DNA of 64,000 nucleotides. It comes from Caulobacteraceae bacterium PMMR1 (lineage in GTDB: Bacteria > Pseudomonadota > Alphaproteobacteria > Caulobacterales > Caulobacteraceae). A program made the position numbers and the translations under genes. The notes below the pieces were generated by a model. The model did no database searches. It worked only from the letters and a program-made list of their open reading frames with translations, and was not told the origin of the DNA. The first letter of the stretch is position 1; each line of letters opens with the position of its first letter. Of the stretch, positions 27,730 to 36,138 are shown piece by piece. The DNA is taken from NCBI GenBank assembly GCA_000733915.1, contig JPOM01000001.1:1-64000 (forward strand). Direction: 5' to 3'.

Positions 27730-29133
27730 CTACGAGCCTGCCTCGCCCGCTGCGATCCAGCGGTCGATCAAAAGGTGGAGCTGGCGGATGCGCATTTCGC
27801 TGTAGCGGGCGAAGTGCACCACCCCCGTGCCCGAGGCGTGCAGGCCTTCCTGGACGTAGGGCAGGTTGCCCATGTCTTGCTCGAAGATGCCGGCCAGGCC
27901 GCCCAGCTCCTCCGCGGCCGACCAGGGCTCGTCGATGCCGAGTTCGTGCACGGGGACGGGCGGCGGACGAGGGGCGTCCTTGGGCGCCCGCTTCAGCATC
28001 ACCACGTCCATGATCCCCACCTCGGGATCGAGGCCGCGAGGGCGCCAACGATAGACCAGGTTGGGCGGGAAACCGGCCCAGAAGCTCATATTGGGCCACA
28101 GGTTGTAGAGCAGCGCGTCCAGCATCTCGGCGTCGGACTTGTCGGAGTAGTCCCAGCCGTCGCTGGCCGAGAGCGCCTGGCGACCCTGCTCGGCGGCGAA
28201 CTGGCGCGCGGTCATGCCCTCCGGCACCGCGCCGGCTTCGCCGACCTGCCGCCGGCTGGTGGCCTGGCCGGTCATGGCGGCGATGATCTGCTCGGCGGTG
28301 AGGTTTTGGTCGGCCAGCAGCGGGCTGGCCACGCCCTGGGCCGAGAAGTGGCGAGAGACGTAGTCGTTCAGCAGATCATACTGACTGTTCACGTCGGCCA
28401 GGAATGGCAGGATCTGCGGATGAGTGGTGACGGAGTGATGGCTCTCCATGAAGGCCTCGGCGAGCGCCTTCCAGTTGCAGCGCACCGGCTTCTGCACGTG
28501 GATGATTTTGTGGCGGTTGTGCAGCTCGTAGCGCTCGAAGTCCTTAGCCAGGGGGCCGAGGTAATCCATCAACGGCCTGGCGTTCAGATCGAAGTTTATG
28601 AAGACGAACCCGCCCCAGGTTTCCACCTTGGCCTCGGGCAGGTCCATCTTGCCGCCCTCCCATTGCGGGAAGTCCCAGGCGATGTGATTGTTCTTCAGGA
28701 CGCCATCGGTGTTCCAGGACAAGCCGTGATAGGGGCAGCGGAACTCCGACTTGCAGCCGGGGAGGGTGGCGAGCTTGCGCCCGCGATGGGGGCAGCTGTT
28801 GTAGAAGGCGCGGATCTCGTCCGGCTTGGTGCGGCAGATCAATAGGCTCTTGCCGACAACGTCATAGATCTCGGTGTCGCCGACATTCGGGATATCTTCT
28901 TCGCGGCAGGCCCACTGCCAGCATTTGAGCCAGACGTGCTGGACCTCCTTTTGGAAGAACTCGCGGTCAAAGTAGCGCTCGACCGGCACCCCCTCCAGGG
29001 GAAGCTCCGGAACGTGCTGCTCACGCAGGAAGGCCGGGACCGGCCGGGTGTCCTGGTCGAGGATCTCCTCGTAGCTCTCGGCGCCGGGGTGGCGGCCCTT
29101 GCGGAGCTGGCTAAGGGGCGGCGGTGCATTCAT
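27730..29133 (-). CDS. Rieske-type ring-hydroxylating oxygenase, alpha subunit
   Basis: 467 residues. Oxygenase component that would hydroxylate an aromatic or alicyclic substrate with electrons from a separate reductase. The Rieske [2Fe-2S] ligands are Cys114-x-His116 (NSCPHRGRK) and Cys133-xx-His136 (FRCPYHGLSW). The mononuclear iron site lies in EAFMESHHSVTTHP (His233 and His238 with a later acid). The start is 7 bases after the thiolase stop, so it is the third gene of a DUF35-thiolase-oxygenase operon. No ferredoxin or reductase gene is present in the window, so it must borrow one. Substrate unknown. Confidence 0.9.
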   Translation of the reverse strand: MNAPPPLSQLRKGRHPGAESYEEILDQDTRPVPAFLREQHVPELPLEGVPVERYFDREFFQKEVQHVWLKCWQWACREEDIPNVGDTEIYDVVGKSLLICRTKPDEIRAFYNSCPHRGRKLATLPGCKSEFRCPYHGLSWNTDGVLKNNHIAWDFPQWEGGKMDLPEAKVETWGGFVFINFDLNARPLMDYLGPLAKDFERYELHNRHKIIHVQKPVRCNWKALAEAFMESHHSVTTHPQILPFLADVNSQYDLLNDYVSRHFSAQGVASPLLADQNLTAEQIIAAMTGQATSRRQVGEAGAVPEGMTARQFAAEQGRQALSASDGWDYSDKSDAEMLDALLYNLWPNMSFWAGFPPNLVYRWRPRGLDPEVGIMDVVMLKRAPKDAPRPPPVPVHELGIDEPWSAAEELGGLAGIFEQDMGNLPYVQEGLHASGTGVVHFARYSEMRIRQLHLLIDRWIAAGEAGS

Positions 29134-29139
29134 GGCTCT

Positions 29140-30282
29140 TCAGGCTCCCAGGACGGCCACGGCCGAAAGGCCGGGCGCGCCGTAGACTTGACTGTAGGCG
29201 ATCTTGGCGCCCTCAACCTGCCGGTCGCCCGCGCGCCCGCGCAGCTGTTGGACGTTCTCATAGACTTGGCGCAGGCCCGAGGCGCCGATGGGCTCTCCGC
29301 AAGCCAGACAGCCCCCGTCGGTGTTGATGGGCAAGCGTCCGCCGAGCCGAGTGCGGCCCTCGGCCATCCACTGCTCCTGCTCGCCGTCCGCGCAGAAGCC
29401 GTTCTCGGCCATGTGCATGATCTCGGCGCCGGATTCGGTGTCCTGGAGCTGGGCGACGTCGATGTCCTCTGGCCCGAGGCAGGCCATCTCGTAGGCGGCC
29501 TTGGACGCGATCTGGGTGGGCGAGGGGGCGCGCTCCACGTCCAGTGAGGGGGAGAAGACCTCGAAGGAACCGTTCAGCCGCGTACGGACCGCCGCGCCCA
29601 TGATCTTCGGCCCGGAAAGCCCGAGCTCCCGCATCTTCTTGTCGGACGCCAGCACCAGCGCCGCTCCGCCTTCCGCCGGCGAGCAGAACATGAACTTGGT
29701 CAGGGGATCGCTGACCATGGGGGCGTTCATGATGGTCTCGAAGTCGACCGGCTCGCGCCGCCAGGCGTGGGGCGCCCTGGCGCCGTTCTCGAACGCCTTT
29801 TCGGCCACGCGGCCCAGCGTCTCAGGGCTGATCCCATGCAGGTCCATGTAACGCCGGATCTTCATGCCGAAGAATTGGGTGGTCAGCATCATGCCCACCT
29901 CGCCGTACCAGCGGGGCAGGCCGGAGTCCTCCGGATCGGCGTTGAACGCGCCGCGCGGGTGCTTATCGAAGCCCAGCACAACGCCGAGGTCGAACTCGCC
30001 CGACTTGATGGCCCAATAGCCGGACAGCAGGCTCGACCCGCCCGTGGCGCAGCCGTTGGAGACGTTGATGAACTGAATTCCGGTCAGGCCCAGCTGGGGC
30101 AGGGCGGCGTCGGCGCTGCCCGCCGCCGAGGAGCCGCCGAAGGCGAACTGGATGTCGGGCCACTCCACGCCCGCGTCGGCCAGCGCCTCGCGCACGGCGT
30201 GAACGCCCTGGTCCAGCCCGGTCGTGTCCGGATGGCGGCCAAAGGGATGGATGCCGGCGCCGACGATATGGACGTCGCTCAT
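29140..30282 (-). CDS. thiolase-like / lipid-transfer (SCP-x type) protein with altered active site
   Basis: 380 residues of the thiolase fold. The acylated cysteine is present (FINVSNGCATGGSSLL, Cys78). The usual catalytic GHP motif is GEP here (GGCLACGEPIGASGLRQ), and the C-terminal Cys-Gly loop is replaced by SQVYGAPGLSAVAVL. Such divergent thiolases pair with DUF35 proteins and act as thiolases or as retro-aldolases on side-chain CoA esters, as with Ltp/ChsH2-type systems in steroid breakdown. The DUF35 gene lies 19 bases upstream in the same operon. Whether this one cleaves or condenses is open. Confidence 0.8.
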   Translation of the reverse strand: MSDVHIVGAGIHPFGRHPDTTGLDQGVHAVREALADAGVEWPDIQFAFGGSSAAGSADAALPQLGLTGIQFINVSNGCATGGSSLLSGYWAIKSGEFDLGVVLGFDKHPRGAFNADPEDSGLPRWYGEVGMMLTTQFFGMKIRRYMDLHGISPETLGRVAEKAFENGARAPHAWRREPVDFETIMNAPMVSDPLTKFMFCSPAEGGAALVLASDKKMRELGLSGPKIMGAAVRTRLNGSFEVFSPSLDVERAPSPTQIASKAAYEMACLGPEDIDVAQLQDTESGAEIMHMAENGFCADGEQEQWMAEGRTRLGGRLPINTDGGCLACGEPIGASGLRQVYENVQQLRGRAGDRQVEGAKIAYSQVYGAPGLSAVAVLGA

Positions 30283-30301
30283 GGACCTGGAGCTCCTTTC
30301 C

Positions 30302-30736
30302 TCAGGCGGGGCGGAAGGCGTAGATCGACACCACGCCTCTCTCGGTGGCGAAGGGCTCCACCACGGTGCGCATGGGCATGCCGATCCGCAGTCGGGCGAA
30401 GTCGTCCACGACGATGCGCCCTTCGGCGATCACCGCGCCCGGGAACTCCACGTAGCCCACCGCGTAAGGCCTGAAGCTGCGATCGTCGCCGGCCTCGGCA
30501 TAGGGGGCCTTGGGGCGGAACCGCTGAACGGTGAAGGACCAAAGCCGCCCCGCGTTCGGCAGCTCCACCGGTTCGTACAGCTCGGCCTGGGCACCTGTGG
30601 GCATGGGAAAGCGCATGCGCCCGTCCGACTTGCGGCGGCCGGCGATCAGATGGGCCTGGCCGTTCCGCATCGTGAACACGCCCTCCGCGATCGGCGGAGC
30701 CGGCGCTTCGCTCTCCGCGACGACGGCTGCGCTCAT
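30302..30736 (-). CDS. DUF35 OB-fold protein, partner of the thiolase
   Basis: 144 residues. The OB-fold half is clear (LWSFTVQRFRPKAPYAEAG, YAVGYVEFPGAVIAEGRIVV, FARLRIGMPMRTVVEPF). The preceding rubredoxin-like zinc ribbon is present in outline (LIAGRRKSDGRMRFPMP), but none of its four cysteines remains, so it probably does not bind zinc. It is first in the operon with the thiolase and oxygenase. DUF35 proteins form complexes with thiolases/aldolases and help bind CoA esters. Confidence 0.82.
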   Translation of the reverse strand: MSAAVVAESEAPAPPIAEGVFTMRNGQAHLIAGRRKSDGRMRFPMPTGAQAELYEPVELPNAGRLWSFTVQRFRPKAPYAEAGDDRSFRPYAVGYVEFPGAVIAEGRIVVDDFARLRIGMPMRTVVEPFATERGVVSIYAFRPA

Positions 30737-30888
30737 GCGGCTACGATCTCCCTCAGACGCGCTCTTGCTGCAGCGTCCAGTTTGGTCGACATCTTACTCC
30801 AGCGTTGAGAAAAGTCTGCCCCGTTTGATACGGTCAGGCCAGATTGTTTTTTGGGTCGGCGAACGGGCCCGATAGAAGGGAGACGCTC

Positions 30889-32526
30889 ATGGACCCTGCG
30901 CTCAAGCCCGCTCAGGCTGCCCAGGCTCAGGGCTCCCTGGCTCAGGGCGACGCCGAGGACGGTTTCCGCAGCCTGGTCGACGCGGTGCGCGAGCACGCGC
31001 GTGCGCGTCCAGACAAGCTCGCCTTCCGCTTCGAAGGGCGGGGAACGACCTTCGCGCAGTTCGATCGTCACACCGACCAAGTGGCCAACGCTCTGATAGC
31101 CGCCGGGGTGCAGCCGGGCGACCGCGTGGCGCATGTCGGCAAGAACACGGACGTCTACTTCGAGGCGCTGGTCGGAGCGATGAAGGCCAGGGCGGTGATG
31201 ACGCCGGTCAACTGGCGCCTCGTCGGTCCCGAGATCGTCTATATCGCCCAGGACAGCCGGCCCAAAGTGATCTTTGTCGGGTCGGAGTTCATCGACCAAG
31301 CGCGCGAGATCGTCCCGCAGCTCGACCCGCGGCCGCTGATGGTGGCCATTGAGGGCGGCGCACCCGAGTGGCCGTCCTTCGACGCCTGGCGCAACGCCGC
31401 CCCCGCAGGCCCGCCTGACCGTTCGCCGGAAATGACCGACGTGGCCATCCAGCTCTACACCTCCGGCACGACCGGGCGGCCAAAGGGCGCCATGCTGACC
31501 CATCTCAGCCTTGTGGGCCTGCGCCAGCTGCCGGGCCGCGAGCAGCCGGCCTGGAACACCTGGTCGGAGGACGACATCGGGCTCATCGCCATGCCGATCT
31601 TCCACATCGGCGGCACCGGGTGGGGCGTGACCACCCTGTTCAACGGCGCCACCGGGGTGATCGCGCGCGAGTTCGACCCGAACGCCGTGCTGGACTTCAT
31701 CGAGCGCGACCGCGTGTCGAAGATCTTCCTGGTGCCGGCGGCCATGCAGATCGTGGTGCGCCACCCCCGCGCGCGGGAGGTCGACTATTCCCGCTTGCAG
31801 AACATCCTGTACGGCGCCTCGCCGATTCCGCTCGACCTGCTGAAGGAGTGCATGGAGGTGTTCGGCTGCGGCTTCGTACAGATGTACGGCATGACCGAGA
31901 CGGCGGGCGCCATCGTAGCCCTGCCGCCTGAGGACCATACCCCGGATGGGTCGCCGAAGATGCGCTCGGCCGGCAAGGCGCTCCCGGGGGTGGAGGTGGC
32001 TATCGTCGACGAGGCCGGAAACCGCCTGCCGCCGGGCCAGGTTGGCGAGATCGCCGCCCGTTCGGTGGCCAACATGGCCGGCTATTTCAATCTGCCGGAA
32101 GCCACGGCCAAGACCATTGATGCGCAGGGATGGCTTCGCACCGGGGACGCCGGCTACATGGACGCGGAAGGTTATGTCTACATCCACGACCGTGTGAAGG
32201 ACATGATCATCTCCGGCGGGGAGAACATCTATCCGGCCGAGGTGGAGAACGCGATCTTCGGCCATCCCAAGGTGGAGGAGGTGGCCGTGATCGGCGTGCC
32301 CTCCGAGCGCTGGGGCGAGGAGGTCAAGGCTGTGGTCGTGCCCCGGGCGGGCGAAACGATCGAGCCGGCGGAGATCATCGCCTGGGCCCGCGAGCGCATC
32401 GCCGCTTACAAGGCGCCCAAGTCGGTGGACGTCATCGACGCCCTGCCCCGCAACCCCAGCGGAAAGATTCTTCGCCGCGAACTCCGCGCGCCCTACTGGG
32501 AGGGCCGGGAAAGGGGCGTGAATTGA
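30889..32526 (+). CDS. acyl-CoA synthetase (AMP-forming)
   Basis: 545 residues from ATG 30889, preceded by GAAGGGAGA. It activates a carboxylic acid as its CoA ester, the entry step for beta-oxidation-like breakdown. ANL-superfamily motifs: LYTSGTTGRPKGAM (residues ~189-202), MYGMTETAG (~331), WLRTGDAGYMDAEGYVYIHD (~416), and the A10 lysine in PRNPSGKILRREL (~520). Transcribed divergently from the DUF35-thiolase-oxygenase operon across a 150-base shared promoter region. It resembles the FadD3/FadK-like ligases of hydrophobic-compound degraders; the chain is unknown. Confidence 0.9.
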   Translation: MDPALKPAQAAQAQGSLAQGDAEDGFRSLVDAVREHARARPDKLAFRFEGRGTTFAQFDRHTDQVANALIAAGVQPGDRVAHVGKNTDVYFEALVGAMKARAVMTPVNWRLVGPEIVYIAQDSRPKVIFVGSEFIDQAREIVPQLDPRPLMVAIEGGAPEWPSFDAWRNAAPAGPPDRSPEMTDVAIQLYTSGTTGRPKGAMLTHLSLVGLRQLPGREQPAWNTWSEDDIGLIAMPIFHIGGTGWGVTTLFNGATGVIAREFDPNAVLDFIERDRVSKIFLVPAAMQIVVRHPRAREVDYSRLQNILYGASPIPLDLLKECMEVFGCGFVQMYGMTETAGAIVALPPEDHTPDGSPKMRSAGKALPGVEVAIVDEAGNRLPPGQVGEIAARSVANMAGYFNLPEATAKTIDAQGWLRTGDAGYMDAEGYVYIHDRVKDMIISGGENIYPAEVENAIFGHPKVEEVAVIGVPSERWGEEVKAVVVPRAGETIEPAEIIAWARERIAAYKAPKSVDVIDALPRNPSGKILRRELRAPYWEGRERGVN

Positions 32527-32611
32527 GGCGAGATCGAGCCATGCTATCGGCGCGTGATAGCAGACGAGGCGGTCATAGCTCAGTTGCTGGTCCGCGTGAG
32601 ATGGGCTGGGA

Positions 32612-33021
32612 TTGAAGGCGGTCGTCGACGCCTCGGTCGCGCTCAAGCTCGTCCTCAGAGAGGACGGCCGCGAGGCGACGAGACGCCTGTTTGTGCGGAC
32701 GGAGCCGATCGCTCCGGACATCTTCAGGCTTGAGGTAGCCAACGGGATCGCCAAGCGCGTACGCTTCCGCGAGCTCGACACGACGCAGGCAGCGGACGCT
32801 TTCGAGGCCGTGCTCCAAGCTGTTCCGACCTGCGCGCCTCGGATTCTCTGATGGTCTCGGCGCTCCAGATCGCGATGGCCCTATCGGACCCCGTCGCCGA
32901 CTGCGTGTACCTGGCCCTCGCGCGGTCGCTTAGCTGCGACCTCGTCACCGCCGATGAGAGGTTCGCCACGCGTGCGATCGCGGGCGGCTATACCAACGTG
33001 GTCCGGCTCGGGTCTAAGTAG
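32612..33021 (+). CDS. vapC: VapC-family PIN-domain toxin (one frameshift)
   Basis: Starts KAVVDASVALKLVLREDGRE (first PIN aspartate in VVDAS) at TTG 32612. The frame breaks near 32830; restoring one G gives AVPDLRASDSLMVSALQIAM and continues SDPVADCVYLALARSLSCDL then VTADERF with the other acidic residues, ending at TAG 33019-33021. About 136 residues, the usual VapC length. PIN toxins cleave RNA, commonly tRNA. No recognisable antitoxin lies in the 85 bases upstream, so this may be a degraded module. Confidence 0.7.
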
Positions 33022-33778
33022 GCGACTGCGCCTCCTTGCTCCAAGCGAGACCTCGGCGGAGCAGATCGTAGTACACCGGCAGGTCCCACGACCCCCGCTC
33101 GACCCTCGGATAGTAGTCCATCCCGACCGCGTGCATGTCGTAGTGGCTCCGGCAGTGGCCGAGGGTCAGGTACAGCACCGCGCCCTGGCCCAATTTGTGG
33201 ATGTAGAACACCGGGTGGCGCGCCTTTGGCCATTGGTCTTCGACAAAGCCCTTGGCCTCTCCCTCGTACTCGGCCGCGAGCAGCACATCGAGTTCGCCGT
33301 GGGTCTCGGACAGATAGAGCTCGTCAGCGGCCTCGAACGGCTCGACACCCTGCACCAGGGCGTGGCTGGGTTGGACGACGTCGACGCGGTAGGGTTGGAT
33401 CGGCGGGTGGGCGATGAACTGACTGCCCAGCGTCTGCATCAGGTGCGGCGCCCAGCGCGGGCTGTCCACCAGCCCGCTCTGCAGGAAACGGAGGATCGAG
33501 TTGGTGCCGTGCAGGGCGAACCAGCGGCCGCCGCCCTCCAGCCACGCCCGCAGCTGTTCTTGCTCGTCCAGGCTCGGGACGACGTCGCAGGTGTAGGTGA
33601 CCAGGAACCTGGCCGCGCGGATGACGTCTATGCGGCTATAGTCCTCGAACACCCGGACGCGCACCCGCTCGTCCTCGGCCAGCAGCTTCAGCAGCTCCAG
33701 CCGGGCGAAGTCGATGTCGTGGAACTTGCCCCCGGCGACCAGGACCACGTCGATGCGGGCAGGGTTTGCTTCAGGCAT
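33014..33778 (-). CDS. ThuA-like domain protein
   Basis: 254 residues with the glutamine-amidotransferase-like ThuA fold: VLVAGGKFHDIDFARLELLK, the FEDYSRIDVIRAARFLVTYT strand-helix, GRWFALHGTNSILRF and the C-terminal HPVFYIHKLGQGAVLYLTLG. ThuA domains occur in sugar utilisation and in steroid/terpenoid catabolic clusters, with uncertain activity. It is the last of the minus-strand run that starts at the TonB receptor (42679). Its 3' end overlaps the VapC gene's end by a few bases. Confidence 0.75.
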   Translation of the reverse strand: MPEANPARIDVVLVAGGKFHDIDFARLELLKLLAEDERVRVRVFEDYSRIDVIRAARFLVTYTCDVVPSLDEQEQLRAWLEGGGRWFALHGTNSILRFLQSGLVDSPRWAPHLMQTLGSQFIAHPPIQPYRVDVVQPSHALVQGVEPFEAADELYLSETHGELDVLLAAEYEGEAKGFVEDQWPKARHPVFYIHKLGQGAVLYLTLGHCRSHYDMHAVGMDYYPRVERGSWDLPVYYDLLRRGLAWSKEAQSPT

Positions 33779-33913
33779 GGGCGGCTCTGCTTTCTTGTCG
33801 TCCCGGTCGGAGCGAAGCGGAGAGGCGGGACCAAGAAGGAGGGTCTGTGCGCGTGCGGCCTTCGGAGCGCGGATCGGCGCTGGCGCGCTGTCCCGGATGA
33901 CGGCTGGCCGTGG

Positions 33914-34675
33914 TCAGTACTGCACCCGCTTGGTCACCCCGCCGTCGATGACCAGGTTCGCTCCGGTCATGAAGCGACAGGCGGGTGAGGCCACAAAGGC
34001 GATGGCCCGCGCCACCTCCGCATCCTCGCCGAGGCGGCCCATGGGCACGGCCTTGACCGTCTGCTCGTAAAGCGGAGTCATGTGGGTCTTGATCATGTCC
34101 CAGCTGCCGCCCGTCACCCAGATCGGACCGGGCGAGACGGTGTTCACCCGGATGTTCTTGGGCGCCAGCTGCTGGGACAGGGCGGACGCGTAGTTGATCA
34201 CCGCCGCCTTGATGGCGTTGTAGGGCTGCGGACCGAAAAAGTCCTCCAGCGCCGCCGTCGAGCTGATACAGACGATCGACCCCGCGCTGCTCTTCTCGAC
34301 GTGGGGCAGGGCGGCTTGGATCCCGCGGAAGGTGGCCAGCAGATCGACCTCGAACGCCTTGCGCCAGGTCTCCTCCGAGGCCGCGCCGCCCCCCGCCGAG
34401 GCGAACGGGATGAAAATGTCGACGCCGCCGAGCTGCTCGGCCGCGCGGTTCACCCAGGCGGCGTAGGCGGCCGCGTCGCTCATGTCCACGGAGGCCCCGA
34501 ACGCCTTGCCTCCCTTGCCGCGCAGGCTGTTCACGGCGGCGTCCAGGCTCTCCTGCCCCCGCGCGCAGATGGCGATGTCGCAGCCCTCGGCGGCCAGCAC
34601 CTCGGCGGTGGCGCGCCCGATGCCTTTGCTGGCGCCCGCCAGCACCGCTTTCAGCCCCTTGAGCCCCAGGTCCAT
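33914..34675 (-). CDS. short-chain dehydrogenase/reductase
   Basis: 253 residues. Cofactor motif AGASKGIGRATAEVL near residue 13, with Asp in CARGQESLDAAV. Catalytic Ser in IVCISSTAALEDF and Tyr/Lys in PYNAIKAAVINYA. C-terminal FMTGANLVIDGG is normal for classical SDRs. The usual NAG segment is altered to PFASAGGG. It likely oxidises or reduces a hydroxyl/keto group on a CoA-ester or ring intermediate; substrate cannot be assigned. Confidence 0.85.
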   Translation of the reverse strand: MDLGLKGLKAVLAGASKGIGRATAEVLAAEGCDIAICARGQESLDAAVNSLRGKGGKAFGASVDMSDAAAYAAWVNRAAEQLGGVDIFIPFASAGGGAASEETWRKAFEVDLLATFRGIQAALPHVEKSSAGSIVCISSTAALEDFFGPQPYNAIKAAVINYASALSQQLAPKNIRVNTVSPGPIWVTGGSWDMIKTHMTPLYEQTVKAVPMGRLGEDAEVARAIAFVASPACRFMTGANLVIDGGVTKRVQY

Positions 34676-34940
34676 CGCCCCGCTCCATCGTTACCGCCCG
34701 GAAAACCGGACGGCCTGCTTGTTTGTGGGCGAGCATACACGCGGAAGCGCGGCCGTCCACCGCGGAGAAGGGTGGCTGCAGCAATCACCCTCGTGCAGCG
34801 GGGGAGCATCCGCAAAGCTGGAAAGGGGGCCTTGCGGGAGCGCGCAAGCCGCAGCTTGTCCCCGCCATTCCGCTCGGCTTCACTGAGCGGCTCGCTCCCG
34901 GGCTGCGCCCGCACTCCCCTGCGCCTGCGGCGTGGGGGTA

Positions 34941-35945
34941 TCAGGACACCCTCAGCAGCTGCTTGCCGAAGTTCTCGCCCTGGAACAGACGCATCAAGGT
35001 CCTGGGCGCGTTCTCTATGCCCTCCTGGACGTCTTCCTTGTACTTCAGCTTTCCCGACTCCAGCCACTCGCGGATGCGCGCGCGGGCCATAGGGTATTCG
35101 CTCATCCAGTCGAGCACGATGAAGCCCTCCATAGTCGCCCGCTTGAAGATCAGGTTGAAGTAGTTCTCCGGTCCAGCCGGCATGCTGCCGCCTTCGCTTT
35201 CGTAGCGGCTGATCCCGCCGCAGACCACCACGCGCGCATGCATCGCCAGTTCGCCGAGCAGGGCGTTGAAGGTCTTGCCGCCGACGTTGTCCCACAGCAC
35301 GTCGATGCCGCCGGGCGCCAAGCGCTTGATCTCGCCCCGAACGTCGCCCGCCTTGTAGTCGATCGCCGCGTCCAACCCGAGCTCATCTGTCAGCCAACGG
35401 CACTTCGCCTCGCCGCCGGCCACGCCGATCACCCGGCATCCGGCCAGCTTGCCGATCTGACCCGCCACCGAGCCCGTCGCGCCCGCCGCGCCGGTGACGA
35501 CCAAGGTGTCGCCAGGAAATGGCCTGCCGATCTTGTACAGGCCGAAGAAGGCGGTCATGCCCGTGGTGCCGAGCACGCCCAGGTGCGCGGTCAGATGGCC
35601 GTCGTCCTCCAGCTTCAAGAGCTCGCTGCCGGGCAGGGTGGCGTACTCCTGCCAGCGCAGCATGCCGGACACCTTATCGCCCGGCTGGAAGCCGGGGTGG
35701 TTGGAGCGCACCACCTCGCCCAAGCCAGAGCCGCGCATCACCTCGCCAATCGCGGTCGGGGCGACATAGCCGCCGATGTTCTCCATCCAGCCTTTCTGGG
35801 CCGGATCGAAGCCGAGATAGAGCGTGCGCACCAGCACCTCTCCCGCCCCGGGCTCGCGCGCTTCGGCGGTCACCAGCTTGAAATCGTCATCTCTCAGCGG
35901 CCGCCCGTTGGGCCGGCCGTTGATCAGCCACTGGCGGTTCTGCAT
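34941..35945 (-). CDS. NADP-dependent MDR oxidoreductase, prostaglandin-reductase/CurA-like
   Basis: 334 residues of the zinc-free medium-chain reductase family (YncB/CurA, leukotriene-B4 dehydrogenase). Signature pieces: LVRTLYLGFDPAQKGWM, LGVLGTTGMTAFFGLYKIG, the NADP loop VVTGAAGATGSVAGQIGKLA and VVVCGGISRYESEGG. These enzymes reduce alpha,beta-unsaturated ketones or acyl thioester mimics. It follows acoB by about 190 bases within the minus-strand catabolic run. Confidence 0.88.
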   Translation of the reverse strand: MQNRQWLINGRPNGRPLRDDDFKLVTAEAREPGAGEVLVRTLYLGFDPAQKGWMENIGGYVAPTAIGEVMRGSGLGEVVRSNHPGFQPGDKVSGMLRWQEYATLPGSELLKLEDDGHLTAHLGVLGTTGMTAFFGLYKIGRPFPGDTLVVTGAAGATGSVAGQIGKLAGCRVIGVAGGEAKCRWLTDELGLDAAIDYKAGDVRGEIKRLAPGGIDVLWDNVGGKTFNALLGELAMHARVVVCGGISRYESEGGSMPAGPENYFNLIFKRATMEGFIVLDWMSEYPMARARIREWLESGKLKYKEDVQEGIENAPRTLMRLFQGENFGKQLLRVS

Positions 35946-36138
35946 CGATTGAAGCTCCTGTGTTCATCTCCCCTGCCGCGACGCGGTTTGGGAGTACCGG
36001 CGGGGCAGGGGGAGGGCGCTCGCCGGAGGGCGGGCGGAAGGCGACAGCGGTGGAGGCGCGTTTTGCCCTGTCGCGCGGCCCCTCCGGCGCAGTCGCGCCA
36101 TCTCCCCATCGGCTTGCGCCGACAGGGAGGATCGACCG

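Noticed and set aside
32566-32600. tRNA-like start (GGTCATAGCTCAGTTG) before vapC
   Set aside because: Resembles a tRNA D-arm, but no anticodon stem, T-loop or acceptor pair follows; probably chance.
30733-32781. 682-residue minus-strand open frame opposite the acyl-CoA ligase
   Set aside because: It is the antisense of a clearly coding gene with ANL motifs; the antisense product has no recognisable domain and is Ala/Arg/His-rich, as expected from high-GC DNA.
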